Below, piece after piece: positions 10,301 through 18,573 of a DNA stretch of 64,000 nt. The translations under genes and the position numbers were made by a program. This DNA comes from Sphingobacterium sp. SGR-19 (lineage in GTDB: Bacteria; Bacteroidota; Bacteroidia; Sphingobacteriales; Sphingobacteriaceae), in NCBI RefSeq assembly GCF_011043555.1, contig NZ_JAAKGS010000005.1, positions 1 to 64,000 on the forward strand. Reading direction: 5' to 3'. How positions within the stretch are numbered: the stretch's first letter is position 1; the number at the start of each line of letters is the position of its first letter. Below the pieces are notes generated by a model. That model did no database searches. It was not told the DNA's origin and was given only the letters and a program-made list of their open reading frames with translations.

Positions 10301-10842
10301 GCGACGGCAGGATTACCGATGCAGACAAGACAATGATCGGTAATCCGCACCCGGATTTTAGTGGCGGACTGAACCTGAATGTGGGATACAAAGGTGTCGA
10401 CCTCTCGGTGACTGCCATTGGCTCTTTCGGACATCAAGTGGCTAAATCGTACCGTTCTTTTGCGGATAGCCCTTTGCAGAACTACACCACCGATATTTTT
10501 GAAAGATGGCATGGCGAAGGGACTTCCAATAGGCTACCGAGACTAACCAGCGGCAGCCATACCAATAACCAGTACATATCGGATATATATATCGAAAATG
10601 CGGACTTTGTAAAGATACAGAACGTGACGCTGGGATACGACCTGAAACAAGTATGGAAAAATACGCCGTTTAGCCAGGTGCGGCTATATGCGACCGTACA
10701 AAATCTCTTCACGTTTACAAAATATAGCGGGATGGATCCTGAAATCGGCTATGGGGACGATCAGTCGTGGGTATCTGGAATTGACTTGGGGTTCTATCCG
10801 CAACCGCGAACAGTCATGTTTGGTTTAAACCTTAAATTTTAA
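7357..10842 (+). CDS. SusC/RagA-type TonB-linked outer-membrane receptor with STN signalling domain
   Basis: TonB-dependent transporter of 1161 residues. A basic N-terminus is followed by a signal segment (ILMKLTILLTLWSAFKL, about 26-45). A secretin/TonB N-terminal (STN) domain lies at about 50-120, a carboxypeptidase-regulatory-like domain at about 139-212 (GRVADERGQPIQGASV), the DEVVVVGYGTQKK box at about 220-230, the plug to about 340 (LYVIDGV, SIDVLKDAASAAIYGSRAANG), then the 22-strand barrel ending NLKF. The STN domain means it should signal through the FecR protein encoded 18 bp upstream. No degradative enzyme is encoded beside it, so the substrate is unknown; it could be a glycan, glycoprotein or another polymer. 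Confidence 0.95.
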   Translation: MKRKTIRHKDGGRRPAPSRTKRWIILMKLTILLTLWSAFKLTANGFAQHVSLQVVEKPLVEVMGSIKEQSGVPFLLKGKGLANTKITVNIKHVPLEKALKTVVEGQPIRWEIADGTIILRSTGKVEPSVRSNKTVQERIVTGRVADERGQPIQGASVLVVGTDQGTITDEQGDFSVTVKAANDVLRVSSVGFLAAEIKIGAQQTVRVTLKASLGDLDEVVVVGYGTQKKRLTTGASVQVKGEDLQKLSTPSILEAMQSQSPGVQITQSSGMPGESFKVIVRGLGTIANSGPLYVIDGVTGGDINMLNPADIESIDVLKDAASAAIYGSRAANGVVLVTTKQGREGRTTIHVDSYLGFQNAYKLPALLNAREYMAIQDERRFNEGAEPYDWANLIPKQYGQIMDGTWNGTNWLKEIHNDNAILHNTAINIMGGNELSKYSLGYSITDREGIMGAPVEPNFQRHTARINSEHILLKNDDFTLLKFGENVNYGFNKRSGIGIGDIYWNDIHNALVGNPLLPVYNENGGYYDQASKVADKWIFDGATANPIAEMDYRRGQNLSKSHSLSANAYLEFQPIKNLIFRSNFGYRLNASSYRQYTPVYALSTTLTNPIDDISQNQEIVHKILWENTLSYALNPVEDHQMDVVIGQSIEKEGLGENLSVTTANSSFPGQWDKAWVGNGQGYEGFIPTVGGMHLPEFRIASYFGRVNYNIRETYMASLILRADASSNFARGYRWGYFPSASAGWVMTNEEFLQDNGFMDFMKLRASWGQNGNASIDPFQFLPTIAIDNKNGYYFGNNKTTLNRGAYADVTPTPDISWETSEQLNIGLDARFLNNRLAFVFDWYRKLTKDWLVFVPVLRTYGTLGRFVNGGDVENKGVEIGLNWNDSKGDFRYGIGINGAYNKNKVLRIDNDEGIIHGEENVLSQSTQRMYRAQVHYPIGYFYGFETNGIFQTQEQIEALRATGHGVLPNAQPGDVIFVDHDGDGRITDADKTMIGNPHPDFSGGLNLNVGYKGVDLSVTAIGSFGHQVAKSYRSFADSPLQNYTTDIFERWHGEGTSNRLPRLTSGSHTNNQYISDIYIENADFVKIQNVTLGYDLKQVWKNTPFSQVRLYATVQNLFTFTKYSGMDPEIGYGDDQSWVSGIDLGFYPQPRTVMFGLNLKF

Positions 10843-10848
10843 TGGAGT

Positions 10849-12540
10849 ATGAAAAAGATATGCTTAATTTTACTCGTTTGGGCAACACTGACTTCCTGTG
10901 AGAAATTCCTGGATACAGAGAGCTTTGATAAAAAGAATACCGGGAACTTTCCGGTTACCGTTGCGGATGCCAACAACATGCTGAACGGTATATATACGAG
11001 CCTGAACAGCGCCGTGTCGGATGTGCAGCACTCCCATTTTTATATGGCCGAACTCGCTTCGGACGACCGCTTCGGAGGGGGTGGGGAGAATGACCGGGAT
11101 ATGCAGGGACTCGACCACTTGATGAATACCCAGCCGGATCGCTTCCTGCCGTTCTGGACAGCGAGATATCAAGGCATTTTTAGGGCAAATATGGCGATCG
11201 AATCCATCGATAATATTACCGGATGGACAAACGAAGCGCAGAAGAATCAGCTGCTGGGCGAGGTGTATTTCCTGCGCGCACTCTATTACTTCGAACTGTC
11301 CCAGCTATTTGGCGAGGTGCCGCTGCTGACATCCACCTTGGTCGAAAATGTGCCAAAGACACCGGCTGAACAAACGTATGCAGTTATTGCAGAGGATTTG
11401 AAAACGGCTATTGAAATGATGCCGTCGGCTCCATACAACAGCGTAGCTTCCGGGCATGCGACAAAGTGGGCCGCACAGGCACTGATGGCGCGTGTCTTCC
11501 TTTTTTATACGGGATATTACCAGAAAGCTGAACTTCCGCTGGCCTCCGGAGGAACCGTAAGCAAAGGAGATGTCATAGCGTGGTTAAAGGATTGTATAAA
11601 TAACAGCGGACACGACCTTGTGGATGATTTTAGAAATCTTTGGCCCTATACGAACGAATTTACAAAAAAGGACTATCCTTATGCGCAAGATAATAACCTG
11701 CTATATGCGGGTGATGGCCATAAAGAAACGGTATTTGCAGTCAAGTTTGGAACCTTGGTAGACTGGGGAGACCAATATAAGCTGGGCTATTCTAACCAAA
11801 TGAACCTCCATTCGGGGCTGCGATCCAATAATGGTCAGGAAGGGACTTTTCCTTTTGGACAGGGCTGGGGCGCAGGGCCCGTCAACAGCAAATTGTGGAA
11901 TGAATGGAGCCAGGCAGAGCCGACCGATATCCGTAGGAAAGGTTCTATCATCGATGTGGAAGCTGACCTCGAAAGCTATGTATACGGTGCGGATAACCAA
12001 ATGGAAGAAACCGGCTTCTGGCAGAAGAAATATATCGCCGTTACCGCATATGATGATGGAGCGCTCATCCCCTCGTACGCTATTCTGGCCAATGCGTCGC
12101 CCGCAGATTATCAGCTGGCTCACACGCAGGATTTGGTGCTTATCCGCTTTGCAGATGTGTTGCTGATGCATGCTGAACTCGCGGAAGATAATAGCGGCTT
12201 AAACAGGGTTCGTAAGCGTGTGAATTTGCCCGAGGTGGCCTTTTCACTGGCAGCAATAAAGCGGGAAAGACGCTGGGAGCTCGCTTTTGAAGGTTTACGG
12301 TACTTTGACTTGATGCGCTGGCACGAAGCAGCGGATGCGCTAGCACAGCAAGAGGGGGTAGCGATCAAAAACAAGGGAATCGATACCCAGATGCGGGCAT
12401 TTGGCGGCGGATACCGGAACCGGTTTGAAGCTACCGGTGGGTTTTGGCCTATCCCATCATCACAGATTGCACTTTCGGACGGGGTGCTGACACAAAATAG
12501 GGGGTGGGGAGAGTCTACCCACGAATTTCCAGGTTGGTAA
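10849..12540 (+). CDS. SusD/RagB-type nutrient-binding outer-membrane lipoprotein
   Basis: Lid lipoprotein of the SusCD transporter. The signal peptide MKKICLILLVWATLTSC has its lipobox cysteine at residue 17, followed by EKFLDTE, a very common SusD start. The middle contains the YFLRALYYFELSQLFGEVPLL motif region, and the C-terminal SusD domain has RRWELAFEGLRYFDLMRW and FWPIPSSQ. At 563 residues it is normal. The gene starts 6 bp after the susC stop, so it is co-transcribed. The ligand cannot be inferred from sequence. Confidence 0.94.
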   Translation: MKKICLILLVWATLTSCEKFLDTESFDKKNTGNFPVTVADANNMLNGIYTSLNSAVSDVQHSHFYMAELASDDRFGGGGENDRDMQGLDHLMNTQPDRFLPFWTARYQGIFRANMAIESIDNITGWTNEAQKNQLLGEVYFLRALYYFELSQLFGEVPLLTSTLVENVPKTPAEQTYAVIAEDLKTAIEMMPSAPYNSVASGHATKWAAQALMARVFLFYTGYYQKAELPLASGGTVSKGDVIAWLKDCINNSGHDLVDDFRNLWPYTNEFTKKDYPYAQDNNLLYAGDGHKETVFAVKFGTLVDWGDQYKLGYSNQMNLHSGLRSNNGQEGTFPFGQGWGAGPVNSKLWNEWSQAEPTDIRRKGSIIDVEADLESYVYGADNQMEETGFWQKKYIAVTAYDDGALIPSYAILANASPADYQLAHTQDLVLIRFADVLLMHAELAEDNSGLNRVRKRVNLPEVAFSLAAIKRERRWELAFEGLRYFDLMRWHEAADALAQQEGVAIKNKGIDTQMRAFGGGYRNRFEATGGFWPIPSSQIALSDGVLTQNRGWGESTHEFPGW

Positions 12541-12557
12541 TCTTAAATATACAGACG

Positions 12558-13388
12558 ATGAACAAGCTATTTTATACCTTCTTATCCATCCTTTGTTTTG
12601 CAATGATAGGATGTGACCCGATTGAAGACAAGATGGAACTGGGCGCTGCCATCACAGCGGATCAGCTCCAGATCACGGCGACGAATGTATTGGTCGACGG
12701 GAAAAAGAGTAACAAAGTGGTGCTAAATAACACAAGCCCGGTGCTTTCTTCATGGGATTATGGGGTTGGTGTGACCCAGCGGAAGACCGATACGGTCCTG
12801 TTGGTCACTACCGGCGAGAACGAGATTATTTTTACCGGCCTGAATGCCGACGGAAGTAAAATCAGCAAGTCCCTGCAGGTGTCGGTGGATGAACTGTCTT
12901 TCCCGGTTCCTCCCGAATGGGCTTTCTTAACCGACGGGGGCGAGAAAAATTGGGTGTGGGATAACACTAAGCCGGCTGTGTGGGGAAATGGGGGCTATCT
13001 TGGAAGTTTTGCACCTGCCTGGTGGACATTGCAGGAATCTGCTATTGACGGGCAGGCGCCGGGAGAAGGCATAGGAGCAAAAATGGTCTTTTCGCTGCGC
13101 GGCGCAAAGCTAACGAAAGTGAAAGCAAATGGAGAAAGTATAACCGGGACTTATACTTTTGATATGACAAAAAAGTTAACCATGGAGGATGGCACCGTTT
13201 GGGCAAAGGGAAAATTAACGACAAAAAATGTAACGGTATTATGTGGTATCTCTCCTAATGAAGGAAACGCGGCGGTGTATGAGTACGATATTTTGATACT
13301 CGACGGCAATGAGATGATGTTGGCGTATCCCGAACCCGGAGCCGTCGCTTGGGGAACGGCATGGTTTTGGGCATTTCGGGCGGAATAG
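12558..13388 (+). CDS. Exported lipoprotein linked to the SusCD operon
   Basis: Lipoprotein with signal MNKLFYTFLSILCFAMIGC (cysteine at residue 19). I start it at 12558; the longer frame from 12504 overlaps the susD gene and lacks a signal peptide. The rest is beta-rich with many aromatic residues (WDYGVGV, GGEKNWVWDN, GTAWFWAF). The position after susD is where SusE/SusF-like or other surface glycan-binding lipoproteins are usually encoded, so surface binding is a reasonable inference. I do not recognise the family. It sits 18 bp after susD and is probably the last gene of the fecR-susC-susD unit. Confidence 0.75.
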   Translation: MNKLFYTFLSILCFAMIGCDPIEDKMELGAAITADQLQITATNVLVDGKKSNKVVLNNTSPVLSSWDYGVGVTQRKTDTVLLVTTGENEIIFTGLNADGSKISKSLQVSVDELSFPVPPEWAFLTDGGEKNWVWDNTKPAVWGNGGYLGSFAPAWWTLQESAIDGQAPGEGIGAKMVFSLRGAKLTKVKANGESITGTYTFDMTKKLTMEDGTVWAKGKLTTKNVTVLCGISPNEGNAAVYEYDILILDGNEMMLAYPEPGAVAWGTAWFWAFRAE

Positions 13389-13452
13389 ATCGTAGGTCGC
13401 TGAAAATGGGGTACATCCGGCGCTTGCGCTTTTATTTTCGACTTAATTATAG

Positions 13453-13460
13453 TATGTTTG
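13453..13460 (+). promoter_or_regulatory. Candidate -7 element for the fecI-type gene (TATGTTTG)
   Basis: TATGTTTG matches TAnnTTTG and lies 30 bp before the preferred ATG at 13491. It implies that the sigma gene is transcribed separately from the susCD operon. Confidence 0.45.
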
Positions 13461-13490
13461 TATGTAACCACATCGTATAAGCCTATCAGT

Positions 13491-14054
13491 ATGGAAGCAT
13501 CCGATAAGCATATTTCTGATTTACGTAAAGGGAAGGAAACGGCATTGGGTTTCTTAATGGATCAGTTAGCGGATGCACTGCATTTTTTTGCCTACAGTTT
13601 TATAAAAGATAAGCAGACTGCATCGGAAATCGTATCCGATGCTTTTGTAAAACTCTGGGAAAGGCGAACGCATTTTGAGGCCATGGAGCCGGTGAAATCG
13701 TTTCTTTATCTGGTCGTCAAAAATGCTTGTCTTGACCACCTTAAACTCAGTAGGAATAAATTCCGCCATGAAGAAGCGGATGTTCTGGAAATAGAAGCGC
13801 CTGATCAAGATATATTAAGAAATATAATCTACACCGAACTCGTCGAATTGATCGTCAACGAAGTTAAAAAGCTTCCGCGACAACAGCTACAGGTAGTGCA
13901 ACTATCCATCATGGAGGGAAAAAATATCCAAGAAGTCTGTGACGAGTTGGGAACGACGGCCAATACGGTATATTTTGCACGCTCAAAGGCGATAGCCGCG
14001 CTAAGGGCAGTGCTCAGAAAAAAGAAACTCTCGCTCCATTACCTTCTATGGTAG
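13491..14054 (+). CDS. FecI-type ECF RNA polymerase sigma factor
   Basis: ECF sigma factor of the Bacteroidota FecI group, 187 residues from the ATG at 13491 (the frame opens at 13458, but that lies on top of the promoter candidate). Region 2 includes LADALHFFAYSFIKDKQTASEIVSDAFVKLWERR; region 4 includes LPRQQLQVVQLSIMEGKNIQEVCDELGTTANTVYFARSKAIAALR, the DNA-binding helix-turn-helix. It is the likely partner of the FecR protein encoded at 6148, although FecI and FecR genes normally sit side by side. A hairpin terminator follows at 14092. Confidence 0.92.
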   Translation: MEASDKHISDLRKGKETALGFLMDQLADALHFFAYSFIKDKQTASEIVSDAFVKLWERRTHFEAMEPVKSFLYLVVKNACLDHLKLSRNKFRHEEADVLEIEAPDQDILRNIIYTELVELIVNEVKKLPRQQLQVVQLSIMEGKNIQEVCDELGTTANTVYFARSKAIAALRAVLRKKKLSLHYLLW

Positions 14055-14091
14055 CTAAGGCGGCCGAACAGAACAAAGCTATAAGATAAAG

Positions 14092-14118
14092 AAATGCACT
14101 ATTATAGTGCATTTTTTG
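14092..14118 (+). terminator. Intrinsic terminator after the fecI-type gene
   Basis: AAATGCACTA (14092-14101) pairs perfectly with TAGTGCATTT (14105-14114) around a 3-nt loop and runs into a T tract. Confidence 0.75.
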
Positions 14119-14150
14119 TTAATATTTGCACTGTTTGAGTGCGATATGTT

Positions 14151-14191
14151 AGCGAAAGACGACCATACCCTTTACTTGGACCTCATGCTCG
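14151..14191 (+). pseudogene. Relic fragment of a wzi-like gene
   Basis: These 41 bp match 4801-4841, inside the wzi-like gene, with 4 differences that are all C/T transitions. Nothing else of the gene is present on either side. It lies in the gap between the fecI terminator and the LacI-family gene and suggests an old insertion or recombination scar. Confidence 0.7.
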
Positions 14192-14261
14192 CTGGAGCAG
14201 AAAGTTCTAAAAAATGAAGATATTTGTGTACTTTGCGTAATAGTTAGCAGATAAAACGGCT

Positions 14262-15284
14262 ATGTCGAACAAAAAAACCTCTATTAACGATATTGCGAAG
14301 CACCTGAATGTGGCGAAATCCACGGTATCCTTCATCATCAATGGAAAAGCCGAAGCCCATAGAATTAGCAAAAAACAAGAACAACGTGTACTCGCGTATA
14401 TTAAGGAAATCGGGTATAAACCGAATTATATAGCTAAAAGTCTTGCGACCGGAAAGACCAATAGTATTGGCCTAATAGTAGAAAATATCGGCGACTCCTT
14501 TTTCGGGCCGATTGCGTTGATGATCGAGGAGCGAGCCAAGAAAAGTGGATACCGTATTATTTACAGCAGTACGCGGAACAATACCGACGACGCAGTGTCC
14601 GTATTACAATTATTTAAAGACACCCACGTAGATGGTTTCATTATCGCTCCGCCTGTTCAGATGGAAGAAGCCATTACAGAAGTCATACACGACAAGGTGC
14701 CAGTCGTGATCTTTGATAGGATGCTGGAAGGCATGGATACGGATTACGTGGGGACGAATAACCGAGAGGTTGTAGAAGAAGCCTGTGAACACCTGCTGGA
14801 GCAAAAGTTTAAGAACATTGCCTTCATTTCGCTAACTTCTCCCCAAAGTCAGATGAGAGAACGTCTAGAAGGCTATCTTCAGGCAATGCGCAAGAAAGAG
14901 CAAACACCTACCGTGCTTCAGATGCCATACGATTCTGATAGAGAAAGCTACACGAGCGAAATTATTCACTTTTTGCAAACCAATCCAGCTATTGATGCCG
15001 TTTTTTTCGCAACAAACTACCTTTGCATAAGCGGTTTAGAAGCCATTCGTGAAATGGGTAAAAAGATACCTGACGACATCGGTATTATTGCATTTGATGA
15101 ACACGACTTGTTTCGTTTATTTTCACCATCCATTACAGCCATCGTTCAGCCGCTGGAGCAATTAAGTACAGCCATCATTAAAATTTTATTGGATCGTATT
15201 GACAAAGGATCGATAGCGCCCCATCGGCACATCACTATTCCTTCAACGTTCGTGATTCGGGAGTCCAGTGTGAAAAAAAGTTGA
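14262..15284 (+). CDS. LacI-family transcriptional regulator
   Basis: DNA-binding repressor or activator of sugar use, 340 residues, normal for LacI/GalR. The N-terminal helix-turn-helix is SINDIAKHLNVAKSTVSFII (about 7-26), followed by the hinge (YKPNYIAKSLATGKTNSIGLIV). The periplasmic-binding-protein-like effector domain ends with PLEQLSTAIIKILLDRI and TIPSTFVIRESS. It sits directly upstream of and co-directional with the SusCD-GH130-ROK-porter genes, so it most likely senses a sugar released by that pathway. A TACTTTG sequence about 35 bp upstream is a weak promoter candidate. Confidence 0.93.
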   Translation: MSNKKTSINDIAKHLNVAKSTVSFIINGKAEAHRISKKQEQRVLAYIKEIGYKPNYIAKSLATGKTNSIGLIVENIGDSFFGPIALMIEERAKKSGYRIIYSSTRNNTDDAVSVLQLFKDTHVDGFIIAPPVQMEEAITEVIHDKVPVVIFDRMLEGMDTDYVGTNNREVVEEACEHLLEQKFKNIAFISLTSPQSQMRERLEGYLQAMRKKEQTPTVLQMPYDSDRESYTSEIIHFLQTNPAIDAVFFATNYLCISGLEAIREMGKKIPDDIGIIAFDEHDLFRLFSPSITAIVQPLEQLSTAIIKILLDRIDKGSIAPHRHITIPSTFVIRESSVKKS

Positions 15285-15327
15285 AATAACCGTTGCTAAA
15301 CTGGTTTTTTAAATATAAATTTGAAAT

Positions 15328-15386
15328 CAGAAAGCAGAAAAGGCTTTTTTTTGCTTGATTTGCAAAAACGGTTTTTCTGCTTTCTG
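15328..15386. promoter_or_regulatory. Composite stem-loop between the LacI-family gene and susC
   Basis: CAGAAAGCAGAAAA (15328-15341) pairs perfectly with TTTTCTGCTTTCTG (15373-15386). Inside the loop TTTTTGC pairs with GCAAAAA. It may be the terminator of the regulator gene, a susC leader structure or an operator. The T-rich run lies inside the loop rather than after the outer stem, so a plain terminator is not certain. Confidence 0.5.
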
Positions 15387-15437
15387 GATAGTATACGCTA
15401 AGTAAAATTATAGTTTATAAACCTAACGAAAAGAGCG

Positions 15438-18400
15438 ATGAACAAAAGAAATTTATGGTTCAAACTTTGCCTGGTTGCATCCTCCTATTTGCTTTCATCT
15501 GTTGTTTCTGTAGCTTCTCCAGCGACGGAGAAAGTAGTAAGGGAAATACAGCAAACGAATGTTGAGGGAACTGTCGTGGATGCAGAAGGAAGGCCATTAG
15601 CTGGTGCGACCGTCCGTGTTTCGGGACAGCAAGCCATGACGTCAACCGACGCAAAAGGGCGTTTCCTGCTTGCGGTAAGCGAAGGACAGTTGTTGTCCAT
15701 TTCTTATACCGGTTATCATTCGAAAGAAGTCGAAGCAACCCCGGGAGAGCAGATGCTTGTCACCTTGCTGGAGGACGAGGCGGCATTAGATGAAGTCGTT
15801 GTCGTGGGCTACTCAGCACAACGGCGATCGTCGGTAACCGGTGCCGTGGCATCTGTTAACATGACGGACTTAGAAACGAGGCGCGTGCCTAATGTAGCGC
15901 AGTCCTTGCAAGGACAGGTCGCGGGCGTTCAGATTACACAAACCTCTGGAGCCCCCGGTGATGGTATCAATGTGCGGATCCGCGGAGAAGGTACTATCGG
16001 CAACAACAATCCACTTTACGTTGTCGATGGCGTCCCCTCCCGCGATATTACTTTTCTGAATCCTTCTGATATTGAGTCGATGTCGGTCTTGAAGGATGCT
16101 TCTGCCGCAGCCATTTATGGATCGCGTGCATCAGGCGGGGTCGTCGTCATCACCACCAAACAAGGAAAGGCGGGGCAATCAGCACTAAATATTAATTATT
16201 TTACAGGTTTGCAGCAGGTCGCCAATCTGCCACAAATGCTCAACACCCAGCAATATCTGGAGGTGTCGGAAATAGCGTGGAACAACTCAGGAAAAAGTGG
16301 CGAAAATCCCTATACATTAGATAAATCCCGAACGGATCTTGCAGATACCGATTGGCTGGATGAGTTGTTTGAAACCGGAAAAACCAATAGTGTGGAACTT
16401 TCTGCAAGTGGTGGAAACGATAAGACACAATACCTTATCTCGGGTGGCTATTACCGACAAAACGGTATTATTATTTACGATAATGATAAGTATGAGCGTA
16501 TTAACTTCCGAGCGAATGTGAATAGTGCGCTGACGGAGCGGTTTAAAATAGGGACCAACTTACAGCTGACCTATTCACAACGAGATCAGATTTCAGCGAA
16601 AGGCGACGGCCCGGGCATCGTTAGGCATGCTATGTTAAGGCCACCTCTTTTAGCTGTTTACAAAGATCCTACTGATCCCACCTGGTCTGCAAGAGATCCT
16701 TTTACCGACTTACCCTTTTATCGGCACAATTCAGTGAATGGTGGGTATGAAAGTGACAAGTATGAATATTCGAGAAATCCCCTGGCCATAGCCTATTTTA
16801 CAGACGATGTCTTTTCACGGATTAAAACGTTTGGTAACGTGTATGGAGAGTATGCGCTTCTTTCGGACAAGTCACTCAAATTCCGTACAAATGTCGGTAT
16901 CGATCTAAACGTAAACCACACCAAGGCATTCTTCGAAAATTATGGAGATGATGATGGCGCAGCAGGTCCTAACGACTTGGGTAAGGGTCGTATAAATCGG
17001 CCGGAAGGGCTGAATGAAGACCGTGGGACGGACTTTACGCTAACCTGGAACAACGTGTTGTCATACGAAAAAGCAATAGGTCTGCATCAAATCAATGCAC
17101 TCGCAGGTACGGAGTTCATCAATAATAATGCAGCAGCGATCAGTGGATCGCGCCGGCGTTATGATTACACCTTGCCGACCTTCCGTTACTTGGATTATGG
17201 CAGTACACTTCTGGACGTATGGAACGGTGGTGCCGGATCGGAGTATTCGCTTTTTAGTTTGTTTGGATCGGCCACGTACGAATACGATGGAAAATATATG
17301 GTCACTGCAAATTTGCGCGCAGACGAATCTTCCCGTTTCGGAGAGAACAACCGATGGGGATATTTTCCTTCTGTTTCGGTCGGTTGGACAATGAGCCGGG
17401 AGCGGTTTATGCAGAATGTCGACTGGATCAGCGATTTACGTCTACGGGCGAGTACCGGTGCGCTCGGAAATCAAGAAATTGATAACTACGCATACCTGAC
17501 CCTTATGAGAAGGGCGGGCGAAAACTACCTGATTGATCGTTACGGCAATCCCGATCTGAAATGGGAGACGACCATACAGCATAATGTGGGGGTAGATCTA
17601 GCGCTTTTCAAAAACCAAGTGACCTTTACAGCAGATTATTTTATAAAAGATACGCGCGATATATTGTTGCCGATTTCCCTTCCCAGTTTTGTAGGGGATG
17701 TTCAACCTACTATTATTAATGCAGGGCGCGTGAAAAATAGAGGTTTTGAATTTTCACTCGGTTACCGAAAAACAACCGAAGGAGGATTTCGGTATGGCGT
17801 TAACGCCAACTTGGCGACTTTATCCAACGAGGTGGCAAAATTGCACCCCAATGTGCCTTATATCAGCGGTACAGCCACACGGACAGCGGTAGGTAATCCG
17901 CTCAACGCCTATTTCGGTTATGTGCAGGAAGGCATTTATCAGAATCAGGAAGAGATCAACACCCATTTATCAGGAGTCGAAAATCCACCGCAAAAACCGG
18001 GTGATATCCGTTTTAGAGATTTTAATGGCGATGGCGTAATCAACGATCAAGACCGAGATTTTATGGGGAGTCCTATTCCGAAGTTAACCTACGGGCTAAA
18101 TCTTTCGGCCGCCTATAAAGGCTTTGATTTCGCAGCACTTATTCAGGGAGTTCAAGGCGTTGACCGTTATAACGATGGTCGGAAGATTCTCGATTATGAT
18201 ACCAGACCTTTTAATTATACGACGGATGTGCTGGGGGCTTGGAACGGCGAAGGTACAAGCAACACGATCCCTCGCTTAACTCAAAACGACAACGGCAGTA
18301 GCCGAGTATCGACCATCGTATTGGAGAATGCATCTTATGCGCGGTTGAAGAATCTCGAAGTAGGCTATTCCTTCGGCTCTTTGGTGAAGAAAGCGAATGT

Positions 18401-18551
18401 ACTAAAGAATATGCGCGTTTATATTTCTGGACAGAATTTGTGGACGATAACAGATTATAAAGGTCTGGATCCGGAATCTACCGACTTGATCGATATGGGA
18501 ACTTACCCTTCATCCAGAACATTCTTATTTGGTATCAATGTCACGTTTTAA
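15438..18551 (+). CDS. SusC/RagA-type TonB-linked outer-membrane transporter
   Basis: TonB-dependent oligosaccharide transporter, 1037 residues, without an STN domain and therefore not a sigma-signalling type. The signal peptide is about 1-27 (LCLVASSYLLSSVVSVASP). The regulatory-like domain is at about 41-112 (VEGTVVDAEGRPLAGATV), the LDEVVVVGYSAQRR box at about 117-130, then the plug (LYVVDGVPSRDITFLNPSDIE, SVLKDASAAAIYGSRASGG) and the barrel ending FLFGINVTF. It forms one transport unit with the SusD protein encoded 22 bp downstream. Neighbouring GH130, ROK and porter genes suggest import of a mannose-containing oligosaccharide. Confidence 0.95.
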   Translation: MNKRNLWFKLCLVASSYLLSSVVSVASPATEKVVREIQQTNVEGTVVDAEGRPLAGATVRVSGQQAMTSTDAKGRFLLAVSEGQLLSISYTGYHSKEVEATPGEQMLVTLLEDEAALDEVVVVGYSAQRRSSVTGAVASVNMTDLETRRVPNVAQSLQGQVAGVQITQTSGAPGDGINVRIRGEGTIGNNNPLYVVDGVPSRDITFLNPSDIESMSVLKDASAAAIYGSRASGGVVVITTKQGKAGQSALNINYFTGLQQVANLPQMLNTQQYLEVSEIAWNNSGKSGENPYTLDKSRTDLADTDWLDELFETGKTNSVELSASGGNDKTQYLISGGYYRQNGIIIYDNDKYERINFRANVNSALTERFKIGTNLQLTYSQRDQISAKGDGPGIVRHAMLRPPLLAVYKDPTDPTWSARDPFTDLPFYRHNSVNGGYESDKYEYSRNPLAIAYFTDDVFSRIKTFGNVYGEYALLSDKSLKFRTNVGIDLNVNHTKAFFENYGDDDGAAGPNDLGKGRINRPEGLNEDRGTDFTLTWNNVLSYEKAIGLHQINALAGTEFINNNAAAISGSRRRYDYTLPTFRYLDYGSTLLDVWNGGAGSEYSLFSLFGSATYEYDGKYMVTANLRADESSRFGENNRWGYFPSVSVGWTMSRERFMQNVDWISDLRLRASTGALGNQEIDNYAYLTLMRRAGENYLIDRYGNPDLKWETTIQHNVGVDLALFKNQVTFTADYFIKDTRDILLPISLPSFVGDVQPTIINAGRVKNRGFEFSLGYRKTTEGGFRYGVNANLATLSNEVAKLHPNVPYISGTATRTAVGNPLNAYFGYVQEGIYQNQEEINTHLSGVENPPQKPGDIRFRDFNGDGVINDQDRDFMGSPIPKLTYGLNLSAAYKGFDFAALIQGVQGVDRYNDGRKILDYDTRPFNYTTDVLGAWNGEGTSNTIPRLTQNDNGSSRVSTIVLENASYARLKNLEVGYSFGSLVKKANVLKNMRVYISGQNLWTITDYKGLDPESTDLIDMGTYPSSRTFLFGINVTF

Positions 18552-18573
18552 TGAAAATTAAAAGATTATTTGA

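Noticed and set aside
9943..10512. 189-codon minus-strand ORF inside susC
   Set aside because: Lies wholly within a confidently identified SusC barrel, with no start context or homology seen.
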